A DNA stretch of 64,000 nucleotides, from assembly GCF_949628215.1 (NCBI RefSeq), contig NC_134276.1:134974125-135038124 (forward strand). Reading direction: 5' to 3'. This document shows, piece after piece, positions 1 through 11,600 of the stretch; position 1 is the stretch's first letter, and each line of letters starts with the position of its first letter. A program made the position numbers and the translations under genes. The notes under the pieces were generated by a model. That model saw nothing but the letters and a program-made list of their open reading frames with translations. It ran no database searches and was not told the DNA's origin. This DNA comes from Phalacrocorax aristotelis. Lineage: Eukaryota; Chordata; Aves; Suliformes; Phalacrocoracidae.

Positions 1-43
1 ATCTTATCTGACATCAGGAAAATATGCTCCATTCTTGCCGACT

Positions 44-106
44 TTTTCAAAATTCAGCTGGACAAGGCTCTGAGCAACCTGATAAGCTTTGAAGTTAGCC
101 CTTAGG
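44..106 (+). mobile_element. CR1 LINE 3' fragment, decayed
   Basis: The stretch containing agctggacaaggctctgagc and the following caacctgat matches the well-known near-terminal part of CR1 elements (aggctggatggggctttgagcaacctggt). The final octamers are not visible, so this is a short, old fragment. Confidence 0.5.
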
Positions 107-3100
107 TTGCTAACTTTCAACGCAATTTTATCTATGATCTTAACTGGGAAGATATACTATCTAAATAAGGACATTTATTTTAAAAAATGCACAGCTTCAT
201 GTACATTCATTCTTATATTTAAGCAGGTGAGTTCTCACATTACTTACTACTTAGACACATTGAATTACATATGTTTACTTATAACACCTTTTTGTTAATG
301 TCTAATTTGTGACAAGCTGTATTTATATCGAAATCGCAATCTCAGTGAAATGCCCAAAACAGCATTCTGAAAGAGAATTCATTCATTAAATGAAGATCTG
401 CTCTGCCAATGGTTTTCACCAATTTGATTTTTTATATACTTCAACATAGTAGCAGCAAGTACATGCAGCTTGCATTTTAATGGTGTAATTTATAGTACTG
501 AAAACATTTTTATTTATAAAAATCATTTACATTAATAGCAAAAGCAGACGATCAAATTCATTCATGATGTTTCACATGAGTTTTTCTATAGATTTTTTAA
601 AAAATGGACTAAAATCCAGCTATCTGTTTTGTGGGAGTTTATTCCAACTTGCTACATTACAAGGGTTAAGGATGGCAGGGAACAGAGAGAAACAAAGCAA
701 TACGCTGAAGATCTGAGAGCAGGAGGTGAAGAGGAGGTCCAGAAATGGAATTCAGGTGTGCAGTGCTCCAGTCAAGGTGCTGTTCACAAATGGATAAATG
801 TACACTGTCAAACAAAGTCAGACCATGTGGTTCCAGGAGTGAATGTTATGGGATCATGCACCTTTAAAATATCTTTTAAAAAAAAACAAACCAAAACTTT
901 TTAAATTATTATTTTAAACAAAAGCCCTTTTGGTTTCAACCCAGCTATTTATGTAAGAGAGGTGTTCTTTTTGGATGGGTTGCAAGCACTGCTTCCCTCT
1001 GTGAAGGGCAAGCCCACATGCCAGCCAGCAGTATGCTCTTGAGGGATCCCTTCAAGATGAGAGGCCTGATGACACATTATGTTCATGCTGCAGGTTCTTG
1101 TGGACAGGATCCAGGCAACACGGAGCTTCCAGGTGAGATGGCAGCTGCTTTCAACTGCCTCCCTGTACTTTCCCACAGCAGTCCCCTTCCTCCTTGCCTT
1201 GTTTCTGCAGCCAGAGGCCGCCACCACAAGATATGCAATTTCTCTTCCCACAGTGCACAAGTTGACCTAAGGTGACATTCCCCCTTCCCTGTTCTGACTG
1301 GCATATCCTTCCCTTCAGAAAATCCCAAGCTTGGCAGCTGAGGGAGCCACAGCACGTGAGAACCTGAGGGCAAGAGAAGAGGACAGCTGGCATGGGCCAA
1401 GCACTGCCTCCAGCCCCACTTGGTAATGCTGCGTGTCACCTCATCAAGCACCCTTCCTGCCACACCACTTCAGCCCCACTGTCCTCCTCACCATGTTTCT
1501 TGCTCTGAGATGAACAGGTGCACAGAGAAGAAAGAGAAGAGAAAAATAGAGGCAGAGAACAAAAAGAGAGATGGGAAGGTGGAACAACCCTTCCTTTCCA
1601 GGTGCAGCAGAAAGCCCTTGGTGTGGCCAGCTTCCCTTGCAGGGACCTCCAGATCCATATGCCCAGCAAAGTGAGGTGCTGCTTCAAACTGGGGACCAGG
1701 CGTCAGAGCACTGGCCTTGAAACAGCAGCCTTCAAACTGGCAACACTGGTCGGTTGTCAGGAGCCCTGACAGCAGAATGAGCAAGAACAACCATTGTGTG
1801 GGAAGTGACTGCAGGCCATTTAACTCCCGCTTTGGGTCAGAAGGGTTTATGAAAATCAGCCACAAATTCTAGATCTTGCTTCTAAAATGGGCACCTTTCT
1901 AACAGCTTTCTTTGTGGCTAGTCCAACTTCACGAGAAACAGACCTAGCTGGAGCTAGATTTAAAACCATTTCCCCAGCTTACAAGAGAAGGCAATGTCCA
2001 GAGACCAGCAACATAGCACCATGACACTTCAGGTTGGAATGGCAGGGGAGATAAATCTGTGTATGGGATAAGTGATGAAGATGGGGAAACCTGTCTGTGT
2101 ACTCCAGTACTGTAAGGAAAGGGAAGAATAAACTAAATTACAGAAAGTCGATGGCATATGTTGTACTCTGCTCACACAGATGGTGGAATGTGCTGACAGA
2201 GGGACACTGCAAAGGCCATGAGCTCATGAGTCAAGCAGGGTCAGGCCTGTGTAGATGGCAGAAGCATCTACAGTCACTCGGACTGAGGTTGTTTTCATTA
2301 TAACAGTCCAAAACAGGGACACCTCAGTGCTAACCAGGAAGGAGCATTGGTTCTAGGAGATAGTGCTGTGCAATAACCTGCATTGTGTGGTTTAGTCCTG
2401 AAGAACTATGGGAAACTGTCAGAGGCAGTTTAATGGGTAATTTGAGCCAACCACTTTTGTTCTAGAAATACCATCTAAATGCAGACTCGACTGCTTGCAC
2501 ATGAAGACACTGCTTAGAGTCCCCCATGCTGTGAATGTTCCATCCTTTCGAACAAAATATGATGTAGTGTCTGATGACTCTAGGCAAAAGTCAGAAATTC
2601 AATGAAAGAGAAAGTTTCCTAATCCTTTTGACCTAGATGTGTAATTTTTAATGCAGTCTTTCAGTTATTCCCATTACTGAGTTAAATGGCTCTAGTGAAC
2701 AAATTCTCCTTTGCTTATGAGATGATTTATCACAGCTCTTTTCATATTTCAGCCATCTTACCATTTTACTTGGAGATGGTAATTCTCCACCAGCAAGTGG
2801 TGGCACATGTGCAGTGAAAATCTCATGGGCTGGGAGGAGTTATCCCTGTGCTCAGCAGCTATCAACTGTCAGGAAAATCTAGCACAGCTATCCATAGAAA
2901 AAAAAATTATGAAGATAATTTTCCGTCTCTAGAAAAAATAATGACCTCCCAGGGAGACTTGTGATTCACAAGTGAAGGGAGGGTGGCAGCAGAAGACTGG
3001 GCTAACAGGGAGTAAAGAGGTCTGAATGACAGATTTGGGCTGGAGTCAAGTCTGCCCACAAACCTGGAGAAAATACAGCTAGAGACAAATAAATGCAAGC

Positions 3101-3840
3101 ACATGAGAGTTGCCAAGAACAACAGGAAATAGATTTTCTTTTAATATATTTCTGTGCATTATATGGACTCTAGCATTAAAACAGTGTTCTCCTGGAAAGG
3201 AGCACCTCTTCCTGTCCCTGCTGAAAGCAAGCAACAGAAAGGCTTCTAACCATTCCCCAAACTGTATGAATGTTAAATTTCTATATACTGTACAGTAGCT
3301 ATGTTATACAGTTATATATCTATATCAGCTTACATTCAACTCTAAATATAGAGTGGAGACTTGGCCTAGTCCAATTTCCAAGAGCTCCCTTTAACATCTC
3401 ATCTCCATCCTACCTTCCTCCACACAGGCAAATTCCACCAGTATCCCAGCATAGAATGCAGTTGCTGCCAGTGGCTTGAATGTCTTTAAGATCAAGCTCT
3501 CAGTGCCCTCCTCTCTACAGAAACATGCATACTCTCAGTACAGAGAAATTCTTACTCCATCCATAGTCTCAAGTATGCAAGAGGAGCATCATCCCCTGTG
3601 TAGGTGTGCAATGCCCCTCTGTATAGGATGAAATTCCAGTCACTGCAAAACACAGAATTCTTTCTCATGTATACTTCATTAATACAGAGGGATTTAGACC
3701 ATCTATGGCCAATTTTGACCTTATATGGTACAAATCTATGTCTGCACAGGGTGTCTTCCCCTACACAGAGGATGTAATCAGCTTTTTGCTGCGTACAGCA
3801 GAAATCTGAGTCCTGGGAAGAGGCTCTTGCCTTAATTGTT
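107..3840. other. No recognised gene: sequence beyond the MFAP5 3' end
   Basis: AT-rich at 100-900, then a mixed stretch. Open frames of 60-126 codons here overlap on both strands and show no recognisable protein. In mammals the next gene in this direction is AICDA; I looked for its short first coding exon on the minus strand and did not see it. Confidence 0.5.
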
Positions 3841-3844
3841 TGGC

Positions 3845-3850
3845 TTTATT
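3845..3850 (-). terminator. MFAP5: Candidate MFAP5 polyadenylation signal
   Basis: The first AATAAA hexamer read on the minus strand after the MFAP5 stop codon (tttatt on the plus strand). It would give a 3' UTR of about 1.7 kb. No closer AATAAA or ATTAAA was found, but a weaker variant signal could be used instead. Confidence 0.3.
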
Positions 3851-4700
3851 TTTTCAGAGACACCTGCCTCTGTGCAGCAAACTGTCCCCTATATTGTGTG
3901 ATCCTGGCTCTGTGTGGCAGACCAGTGATCCTGCAAGACTGAATGCTGCTCAGTTCAGCAGCAGAGTATATTATGTGACAGGGGTGAATGCCTATTCTAG
4001 CAAACTGGCTTTCTGTTAGTTGAGAACAATGCTTAAAGATCCTGGAGACAGGGTCTTGCTAATATTCTGCTGCAGTAAGCTAAGCTGCTCGGCTCTGGTG
4101 CCCCACAGAATCATGCCACTAGGAGCCACATAGAGTGATTAACACACTTCAGACAGCTCTTAGCCACTTACCCTACCCAGCCTCATATAAAAAACTGCCT
4201 ATATACCTGGAAATCTTCTCAATATATATCTGAAAAACTAAGTTCTTGAGTAGACCACAGACATCCAGTGCTGCCAGAGTGAGTTCTTTTCCCCAGGTTG
4301 GCTTGCCTCTGTAAGTGCAGACACATTTAGCTCCCCACCAGCACCTGGCTCTGTGCAGGTCAGCACAGCCAGAGAACCTGCAGAAAAACCCAGGGATCCC
4401 AGGTGACAATTCTCCTCCCACAACCCATTCCAATTTGTGACTTTTCTGCTTTGTGCAGGAGCTCCCCGGTCAGGAGGTAGGAACTCAAGTGGAGATATTG
4501 AAAGCAGGCTCAGCATCTGGAGAGTGTGGAGGTAGCCAGACCAAGACAAGTCCCTAGGACAAGCTAATTCACTGAAAGTGCCCAGTACTGTGAGGACACA
4601 CAGGTTCTTCATGGGCTCTCTTGGGCTTACGAGTGGAGGCAGCCATACTTACTGCTCCCTGGAACTTGTCTGGAATGGGCATCAAGAGATTTCTTCAATG

Positions 4701-4752
4701 GGAAAGGAGGGACAGAACAGAGGAGGGGAGAGGAGAGGAGGGAGAGAAAGAG
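4701..4752. repeat. Purine-rich GGA/GGGGA tract
   Basis: About 50 bases of nearly pure G and A with repeated GGAGAGGAG-like units. It lies 3' of the MFAP5 stop and possibly in its 3' UTR, where it would read as a pyrimidine tract. Confidence 0.7.
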
Positions 4753-5513
4753 GCAGCATTCTGTTCCAACATAGTCTTTTTGAGAAATATATATAATGCC
4801 ATACTAAATCCAGAATTCTTCCTTTTGGTAGCAGTTTTGTGTGAGGGAGGCAGTAAGCTTGAGACAAAGAACTTCCCAGAGGTAGTTATAAATGATCTGC
4901 TCCCGTACAGGGACAATAAGGTTTGCCTTGGGTTGAGGACAGCTCATCTCCCAGTTCTGTCACTTCTCTGAGGCCAGCAGACAAAGGAGGAAGCTGTGCT
5001 ATCACACAGCTGGAGGACCGGAGAGGCTCAGGCTAACCATATCTGAACTCATACTGATGCCATGCAAGAAACCTAGGCCAGGAGTCCTAGGGCATAAAGA
5101 TTTGCACTCCTCCCCATGAGACGCAGCTTAGGGCATCTGTACCATCGGAGAGGACTACATCCTGTCCCCATGTATGTGTCTCTGCAGGGGTGAAGCAAGG
5201 GAAGACACAGCACATTTGTAAGAACCTCTGGGAAGCGAACAGTTCATGGCCTGCCAAACAGAGTTTGAGATAAAAGAGGGGAGGCATCTTGCATCCTCAG
5301 CAACAGATTTAGAAGATGACAAGAGCCACCATGACAGACTAGCAGAGAGGAGACCCTGTGTACTGCAGCACCTGAAGAAGAGGATGTGGAGGAAGGCAGA
5401 GAAGCAAGGAAATGGTGGGGAAATCACAAACTAGGAGGACTTGTCTTGGGTTGTAGATGGTGGATGATGATTTCTCTTCTCTCCCTTCCTTTTTCTCTCC
5501 TACTGTTGGCAGC

Positions 5514-5635
5514 TCACAGAGCATCAGGCCTTCTGCGCTGCTGCTCCAGAAGTTGTTTGCAAGGGACATGCAGGGGTTGCCCAGACCGGCGGAGACGTCG
5601 AGAAGGAAGGCCAGCCAGCTGGCGACAGATTTCAT
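5514..5635 (-). CDS. MFAP5: MFAP5 last coding exon and stop
   Basis: It starts after an acceptor ending tccag and runs to a TGA at 5516-5514. It encodes (D)EICRQLAGLPSRRLRRS, then a basic tail ending RRRPDAL. The RRLRRS block fits a proprotein-convertase cleavage site and is kept from mammals. The tail between this block and the stop is longer and differs from human, but keeps one cysteine (VPC) and the RP-x-x-L ending. Confidence 0.94.
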
Positions 5636-8600
5636 CTGGAGACATAGAAGACACACACAGGTTGACAGATAACCAAAGCTTCCTTCAAATTCTTCACCAC
5701 CAGAATTGTTACAGGTATATCCTTCACTGCATCTACAGAAACTGTTGGAACTGCTGAATCCTCATATACATGAGGCAAGTGAACAAGTCCTTAGGATTTT
5801 ATTAATTTCCTTCTGGCTTTATTCATATGCAATACATATTAAAATCACTCGTACCTCACTGCAACAAAGACTGCATAGGAAATGTACACTGGATCCTGTT
5901 TCTATTCATGAGTAGAAATACTGAGAGTTACTCTTTAACCTCAAAGGAATGCAACTTTGAGTAAGGGTGTCTGGGGCTAGTAGAGCGTGATCAAGGCTGA
6001 GGAAGGCAGAGCTCTCATACTTCTTGGTAGTACAGTATCTCCTTCCCAGTGTTTTTCATGGCATGCGTACTGGCTGCAAAGCTGTGTTGCATTATTGCTC
6101 CCCCAAACCAAGTCCAGGGAAACTACTACATATGGATTGGGGCTGGGTAATTAGTTAGCTTGGAGACTCTATTAGATGGCTGCAGCTATTCTTCTAGGCC
6201 ATCTTGTGCTATCACTCACCTTGCATGACCTCATTCTCCTTGCAGACAATGCGAGAGCACACCTCCTTGTTTATTATGTACATGCGACGCACACTGAGGG
6301 ATCACCAGGAACACACCAAGGACGGTAGCAAAAGGTACAGGGACCCAAAGAAACAAAAAAGGGATACAGGAAATAAACATTTACTGAATCCTAAATTTTT
6401 AGGATTAGTTACTCTAGAATAAGCCTGTTGTCAATAGGAAAGTAATCTTTGTCAAGACTTCATGAAATGTCCAAATACCTTAAACATGGATTACAATGTA
6501 GGGCATATTACAGCTCCGTGCTGCACAGATAATAGTTATTGTGCTGTTTAATTAATCACCCTAAAAGGACACTCTGGGGATAGGATTAATCTCACCAACT
6601 GGTTCCCTGAAGGAATCTCTAGTCTTCAAAGGAACCAGTTGCTTAACTGGACATGCTGTTTCTGGAGAGTTTTTAGGGTTTTTCTTAGGGACTGCTGGTT
6701 TCTTACCTTGTAACACAGAGGTAGCTGATACACTGCTTTACTGGTTTATGAACAGAGTACAGGCGTGTGCAAGGGAACTTTTCTTCACGACAATCTGTGA
6801 ACACACACAAACACATAGACAGAGGTGCAATCAGCATCACTGGCAGTGCACTCATTCTGGCACACTTACAACTTTATCACTAGGTATTGTCCTCCAGGCT
6901 TCTAGGAAAGCCCCTAGTCTCTATTTTCCACTCTCTTGTGAGAGATGGGGGTGGTTTAGAGAAGAGGAAAATAAGGCAGACATTTCTGATCCCCTTTCCT
7001 CATAAGACAAAAGTATGGGAAAGTTCAGTGAAATGCAAAACAAGCCCACTAGGAATCCTCAATACAGAAGGCACATGCTGTAAAGCGGATAGACACACAT
7101 AAACAAAATGAAAATTGTAGTTGTATGTTTAAGACATGTTTCTAATAGATCTGCAATCTCACACTTCAGGACACAAATCTAGTTCCTTTCTCTTCTGGAC
7201 AATCAACCCCATAGCTAACTATGATGGGTTTTCTTGCATTTCCTTCTGAAATGCCCGGTCTTGGCCACTGGCAATGACAGAATATTGACCCAGTGTATCT
7301 GGTCTGGTGATCTGCCAGTTCCTAACCTCCTAGGCATACCACCCAGGGGAAGACTTCAGCTTCCACTACTGTCATTCTCCAGTACTTCTAACTCAAGGAA
7401 CCGGGCGAAGGGAATTTTCTAGGAGACAAAGCTGAGCGCTTAGCTGGGACCTGCTGGAGAAGTAACAGGGTGGGTGAAAGTGTGTCTGGGAGGGGGTACG
7501 GGCGTTAAACTTAAACATACCTGATGCAGCCGTCGTAGTTTCACTGTCAGACTGAACTGGAAGACATAGGGTAGCAAAGTTAGTGTGATCTTCCATGATT
7601 TCTTCCTAGACACTAGCTTACTCAAACCAAATAACTGGAAAACTCTTTCAAGAGCCCTCCATTGCAACTTCTAATATGGAAAGAGATTTCATTGTTACTG
7701 ACCTGAAAATGTCAGAGGAAGTACAAATCCGACATGAATCTAGTGCCAGCTACTCATCCAACAATGCTAAAAATCTGTCCAAGCTTTACCATAAAGCATT
7801 ACCACTCCTGTTCAAAATTATACTGTAAGGGCATCTTGACTTACAATTCAAAAGGTCGGGTAAATGTATTTAGTTGCTGTAATTGTTGTCCACCTAGGCA
7901 AGAAGTGAAGGAGCCTGTGACTGCCTCTTACTAACGGGCAGTGACTCATTTAGGAAACTGCATCCCCAGAATTCTGGTTCTTCAATGTCCATGACAAGGG
8001 GTCAAAAAGAGGTTGATTTGTTGTTCTCTCCGATAAAGCAACCCACCTGTACCACAGTAAACTAGTACATTTTATTATTTACCCCGCAACAAATTAGAAA
8101 GGAACTCAAGAGGACTGACTGCCAGGCGCAAGTTTCCACCAACAGTTATAGGGGACTTCTACTCTGTTCATGTGCCATAGTGTCAGCCAGAAGCATAGAC
8201 AAAACAGATGGGCATAGAGAGGAGGAGTCTTTTGGGCATCCAGGCTGCAGGTAGGGGCAGTCAGGGAAGGCAGGATTCTGGGTGTGCAAGGAACTAGGCA
8301 ATGAGAGAGAAGGGGGGTCCACAACATCTGTCTTTGAATTGAGAACAAACTCACCAGGATTAAGAAGAACAGGTGGTGTCACAGCTGCAGCTGGAAAAAA
8401 AGAAGATGTTCTGAAAGTTCTTAATTTGAGCTTTCAGCCTCTCTCCCCTCCCACAGTTCTGCCGATGGCTCATCACTCCTGACCAGTAGCTATCCCACAT
8501 CTGGTTCACAGACAACACTGATCGTGATGTTGTTATCTGACTTGTTGGAATAGCTGCAGGCTTTCCCTGAGAATATGCTAGGTGTCCTAGAGCTGATGGG

Positions 8601-11600
8601 ATGCTGTAGAGAACAGGATGAGTCCCGTGGCATGTCCTTTGTGAAGAGTTTCTTCTTGATCCCTCAACAATAAGCATTTTGAGCCAAAGTCTGCTGTAAG
8701 GGTTTTACATTTAGTCTTTTCAGGTTTAGATGTAGGTTAGCCACTGCCAGTTTGGTCTGGACATGAAGTCTTATCTACCTTCCTACAGACTGTGAGGGTC
8801 TCACACACTGAACACGAGACTGACAAGGTTGCTTTTACCTCCCATCCCCACCAGGAAGATCATGCACCTTGTGTATACAATATCGTGCTTCCACTCCCTC
8901 TTCCAGTGTTGTCCCATGACAGCTGGTTGGCTTGACCCACAATATTCTAGCCAGCTGATGAGCAGAGTCACAGGGCAGAAGAGAGACCATGGAACTGCTG
9001 TCCTGGAGAACGGGACACCACTCTCAGATGAGCTCTCCTACACACACAGCACACTTCCCAGCAACATCCAAGCGCTGCTGCTGTCCTTTTGTCTTTTGAA
9101 CTATATCATCAATCAGATGTGTTCTGCCTCTCCGTGCCCTTCCTGGTACACCCTACCTTAGAGGGTTGTGTCTGAGAGACTGCCCCAGCAGAGAGAGAAA
9201 CCATCATAGAGGCCTGTGGTGCTGGACTTGAAACTCAAGATTCAAATGGAAAAAGGGGGGAGGTTCCCTCTTGAGCCTCTAGTCCTCTCCTCCATTCCCC
9301 ATTGTGAGTCCAGCAAGATTAGCCTATCTTGTAAATGCTTACACCCCCATCAGCTTTGTGTCCTTCCCCGGGGTCTATCTCTGCAGCAAGGCTTGGCTCT
9401 CTAAGGAGACACATTGCATGCTCATCTTCAACTGTTCTCTGCCTACCCTATCTTTCACATACATTTTGCTGCCCCCCACTGACATAGCTGCAGGTACAGC
9501 AGGCAAGGCAGTACTAGAACAGTATTTCCACCTCCCCATCCCACCACCGCTCAGTTTGCTTTAGTCTTTTGGGTTTTTTGCCACCTCTGTCTCCTGAGCA
9601 CTCAAGCATGGCTGCTAGCTGTCACCAGACACAGACACAACCTGCATCCCTGTGCTGACTAACTAACTGGTGAACCTGAGCAATTTCTCTCCCTTGTCAT
9701 TTAGTCTCTTCCTTTCTGCACCTCTTCTAGAAGCCCAGGCTGCATGAGCTTTGGATTTCATGGCTTCCTGCAGTGCAGACAGCTTCAGAGAACCCTGGTA
9801 CTGGGTGAGATTGGCATTTCCTAGGAGAACAAACTATTAAGCCATCCCAAATTCATCTCACTGCACATAGCACAGAAAGGACTTTCATATAGCCATTAAC
9901 ACTGGAGAAGCAGTGCTAGATGTCAAAAGTAGGGAAGAGAAGTTTCTGAGCATAATGGGTAATTTCTGGGGCTATGTTGGCAGGAGTAAAGGTGAAAAGA
10001 GAAGAAACCTGAATTTGCCAAGAGATAGGAGCTTACCCAAGGTGCTGACAAGAGAGTCGGTGCTAAGTTCACCTGGAAAAGAGAGAATGTCCTTGAGAAA
10101 CCTTGTCTTTACTTTGTGGCCCCTTACATAGCTAGCCACAGCTACTTTGAATTACCTTGGCCACCGTGGTAAGCTCATGAGACAGTGGGATACAATCCAG
10201 TAAATACATAAACAAACACAGTACCCCCATCCCACCCGTAACCATCCCCCTTTTCAGTGACTGGCCTGGGACTGGATTTCTTAGTGCACATGTTGCATCA
10301 ACCCCTACTGAATTCTGGATTCATATTCTGACTTCTCAGATATGGCCACTGTGAGCAACTCAATGGGAAAGAAAGATGTCTGAAACAAAGGTGCTGATGG
10401 CTCCCACAACAGTAAGACAGACAGGTGAGGCACCCACTGCAGAGAAGGAGGGAGGCAACTCCAGAACCTTGACTGCAGAAATTCATCAGCAGATTAGTTG
10501 TTTTGAGAGGCAACTGATGGCAAAGCTGGGGTAGGTGTGATGGAGGGATAAAGTGTGAAGGAAAGAGAAGCTTGGTGGACACATTTTGGACTGCCTTTTG
10601 AATAGTTTTCTGGGAAGCCCCAGGTATTGCACATGACAGGATCTTAGCTGGGACATGTCTGATGCCTTAGCCAGGAGCTTCAGTTTGAAGAAAAGGCAGG
10701 CCCTTGTCATTGTTCTGGGTGCTGAAGCATGACACAAACATACATTCATTTTATCTTATCATGTTACAGAAATGGAAGAAGATCCAGAGGGATAAAGCGA
10801 TTCATCCCCAACAACACAGCCAGTATGAAGACCAGTCAATATCCCTTCTCAGTGGCCTCACTGCTAAAGCACCATGCCACTTGTGCATCTTTTTTTCTTG
10901 GGATTTTCCTGAGCAGCATTAGAGTTCCCCAAGCACCTCATGGCTGAAGAGTTATCAGCTTTTGTGGATCTCCCACAACCCTTGACTATGAACATAACTT
11001 CATGCACTTCAGCTAAGTGTTCAGGACCCCAACACTAGTGAATTATTTGTAAAGAACACACAACACTTAGCAGGTTGTCTTGGAGGGCTTGTTTAATCTT
11101 CATTGCAAGGTAAGCTCACAATGTCAGAGCCAAGGAAACAAAGAACAGCATTTGCAATTAAACAGGACAACTGGGTCATGTCTGACCAGCAGCAGTCCTT
11201 AACACATAACATGCCTGTAATACTTACCAGTTGCACTTTCCAGTTCTTGCCCATTGACCACCCATGGAAACCAGTCTGCAAGAGAGGAAGAGAGGGGAGT
11301 GAAGAAAGGATAGAGAGATGGATTTCCATAGTCTGAAGGCTTTGTGAAGCTTTTCTTGAGATGCTTATCTGTCCAGGAGACACCACTGCCCTCTGCTGAA
11401 GGGACAAATTATCTCCTCTCTGCTTCTGCCTCCACTGCTGGTGGGGTTTGTTCTTCAAAGATGTGTGGATACAGAGGATCCTGATCCTATCTCTGCTGCT
11501 TCCACCATGGTCAAAGGCTAGGCAGAGGGACAAGATAGTAAATACCTCCATATCTGCTATTAGACTTTGCATTTCTGAAACCCCATTTGATGCATTTTGA

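Noticed and set aside
1-5000. First coding exon of AICDA, expected next to MFAP5 in mammals
   Set aside because: I looked on the minus strand for its start (MDSLLM) and for APOBEC zinc-site motifs and saw neither. The gene, if syntenic, lies left of the window.
9722-9823. Possible extra MFAP5 exon on the minus strand (NANLTQYQGSL-like reading after a cctag acceptor)
   Set aside because: No convincing donor in the needed phase follows, and the flanking 36-nt exons already join in frame without it.
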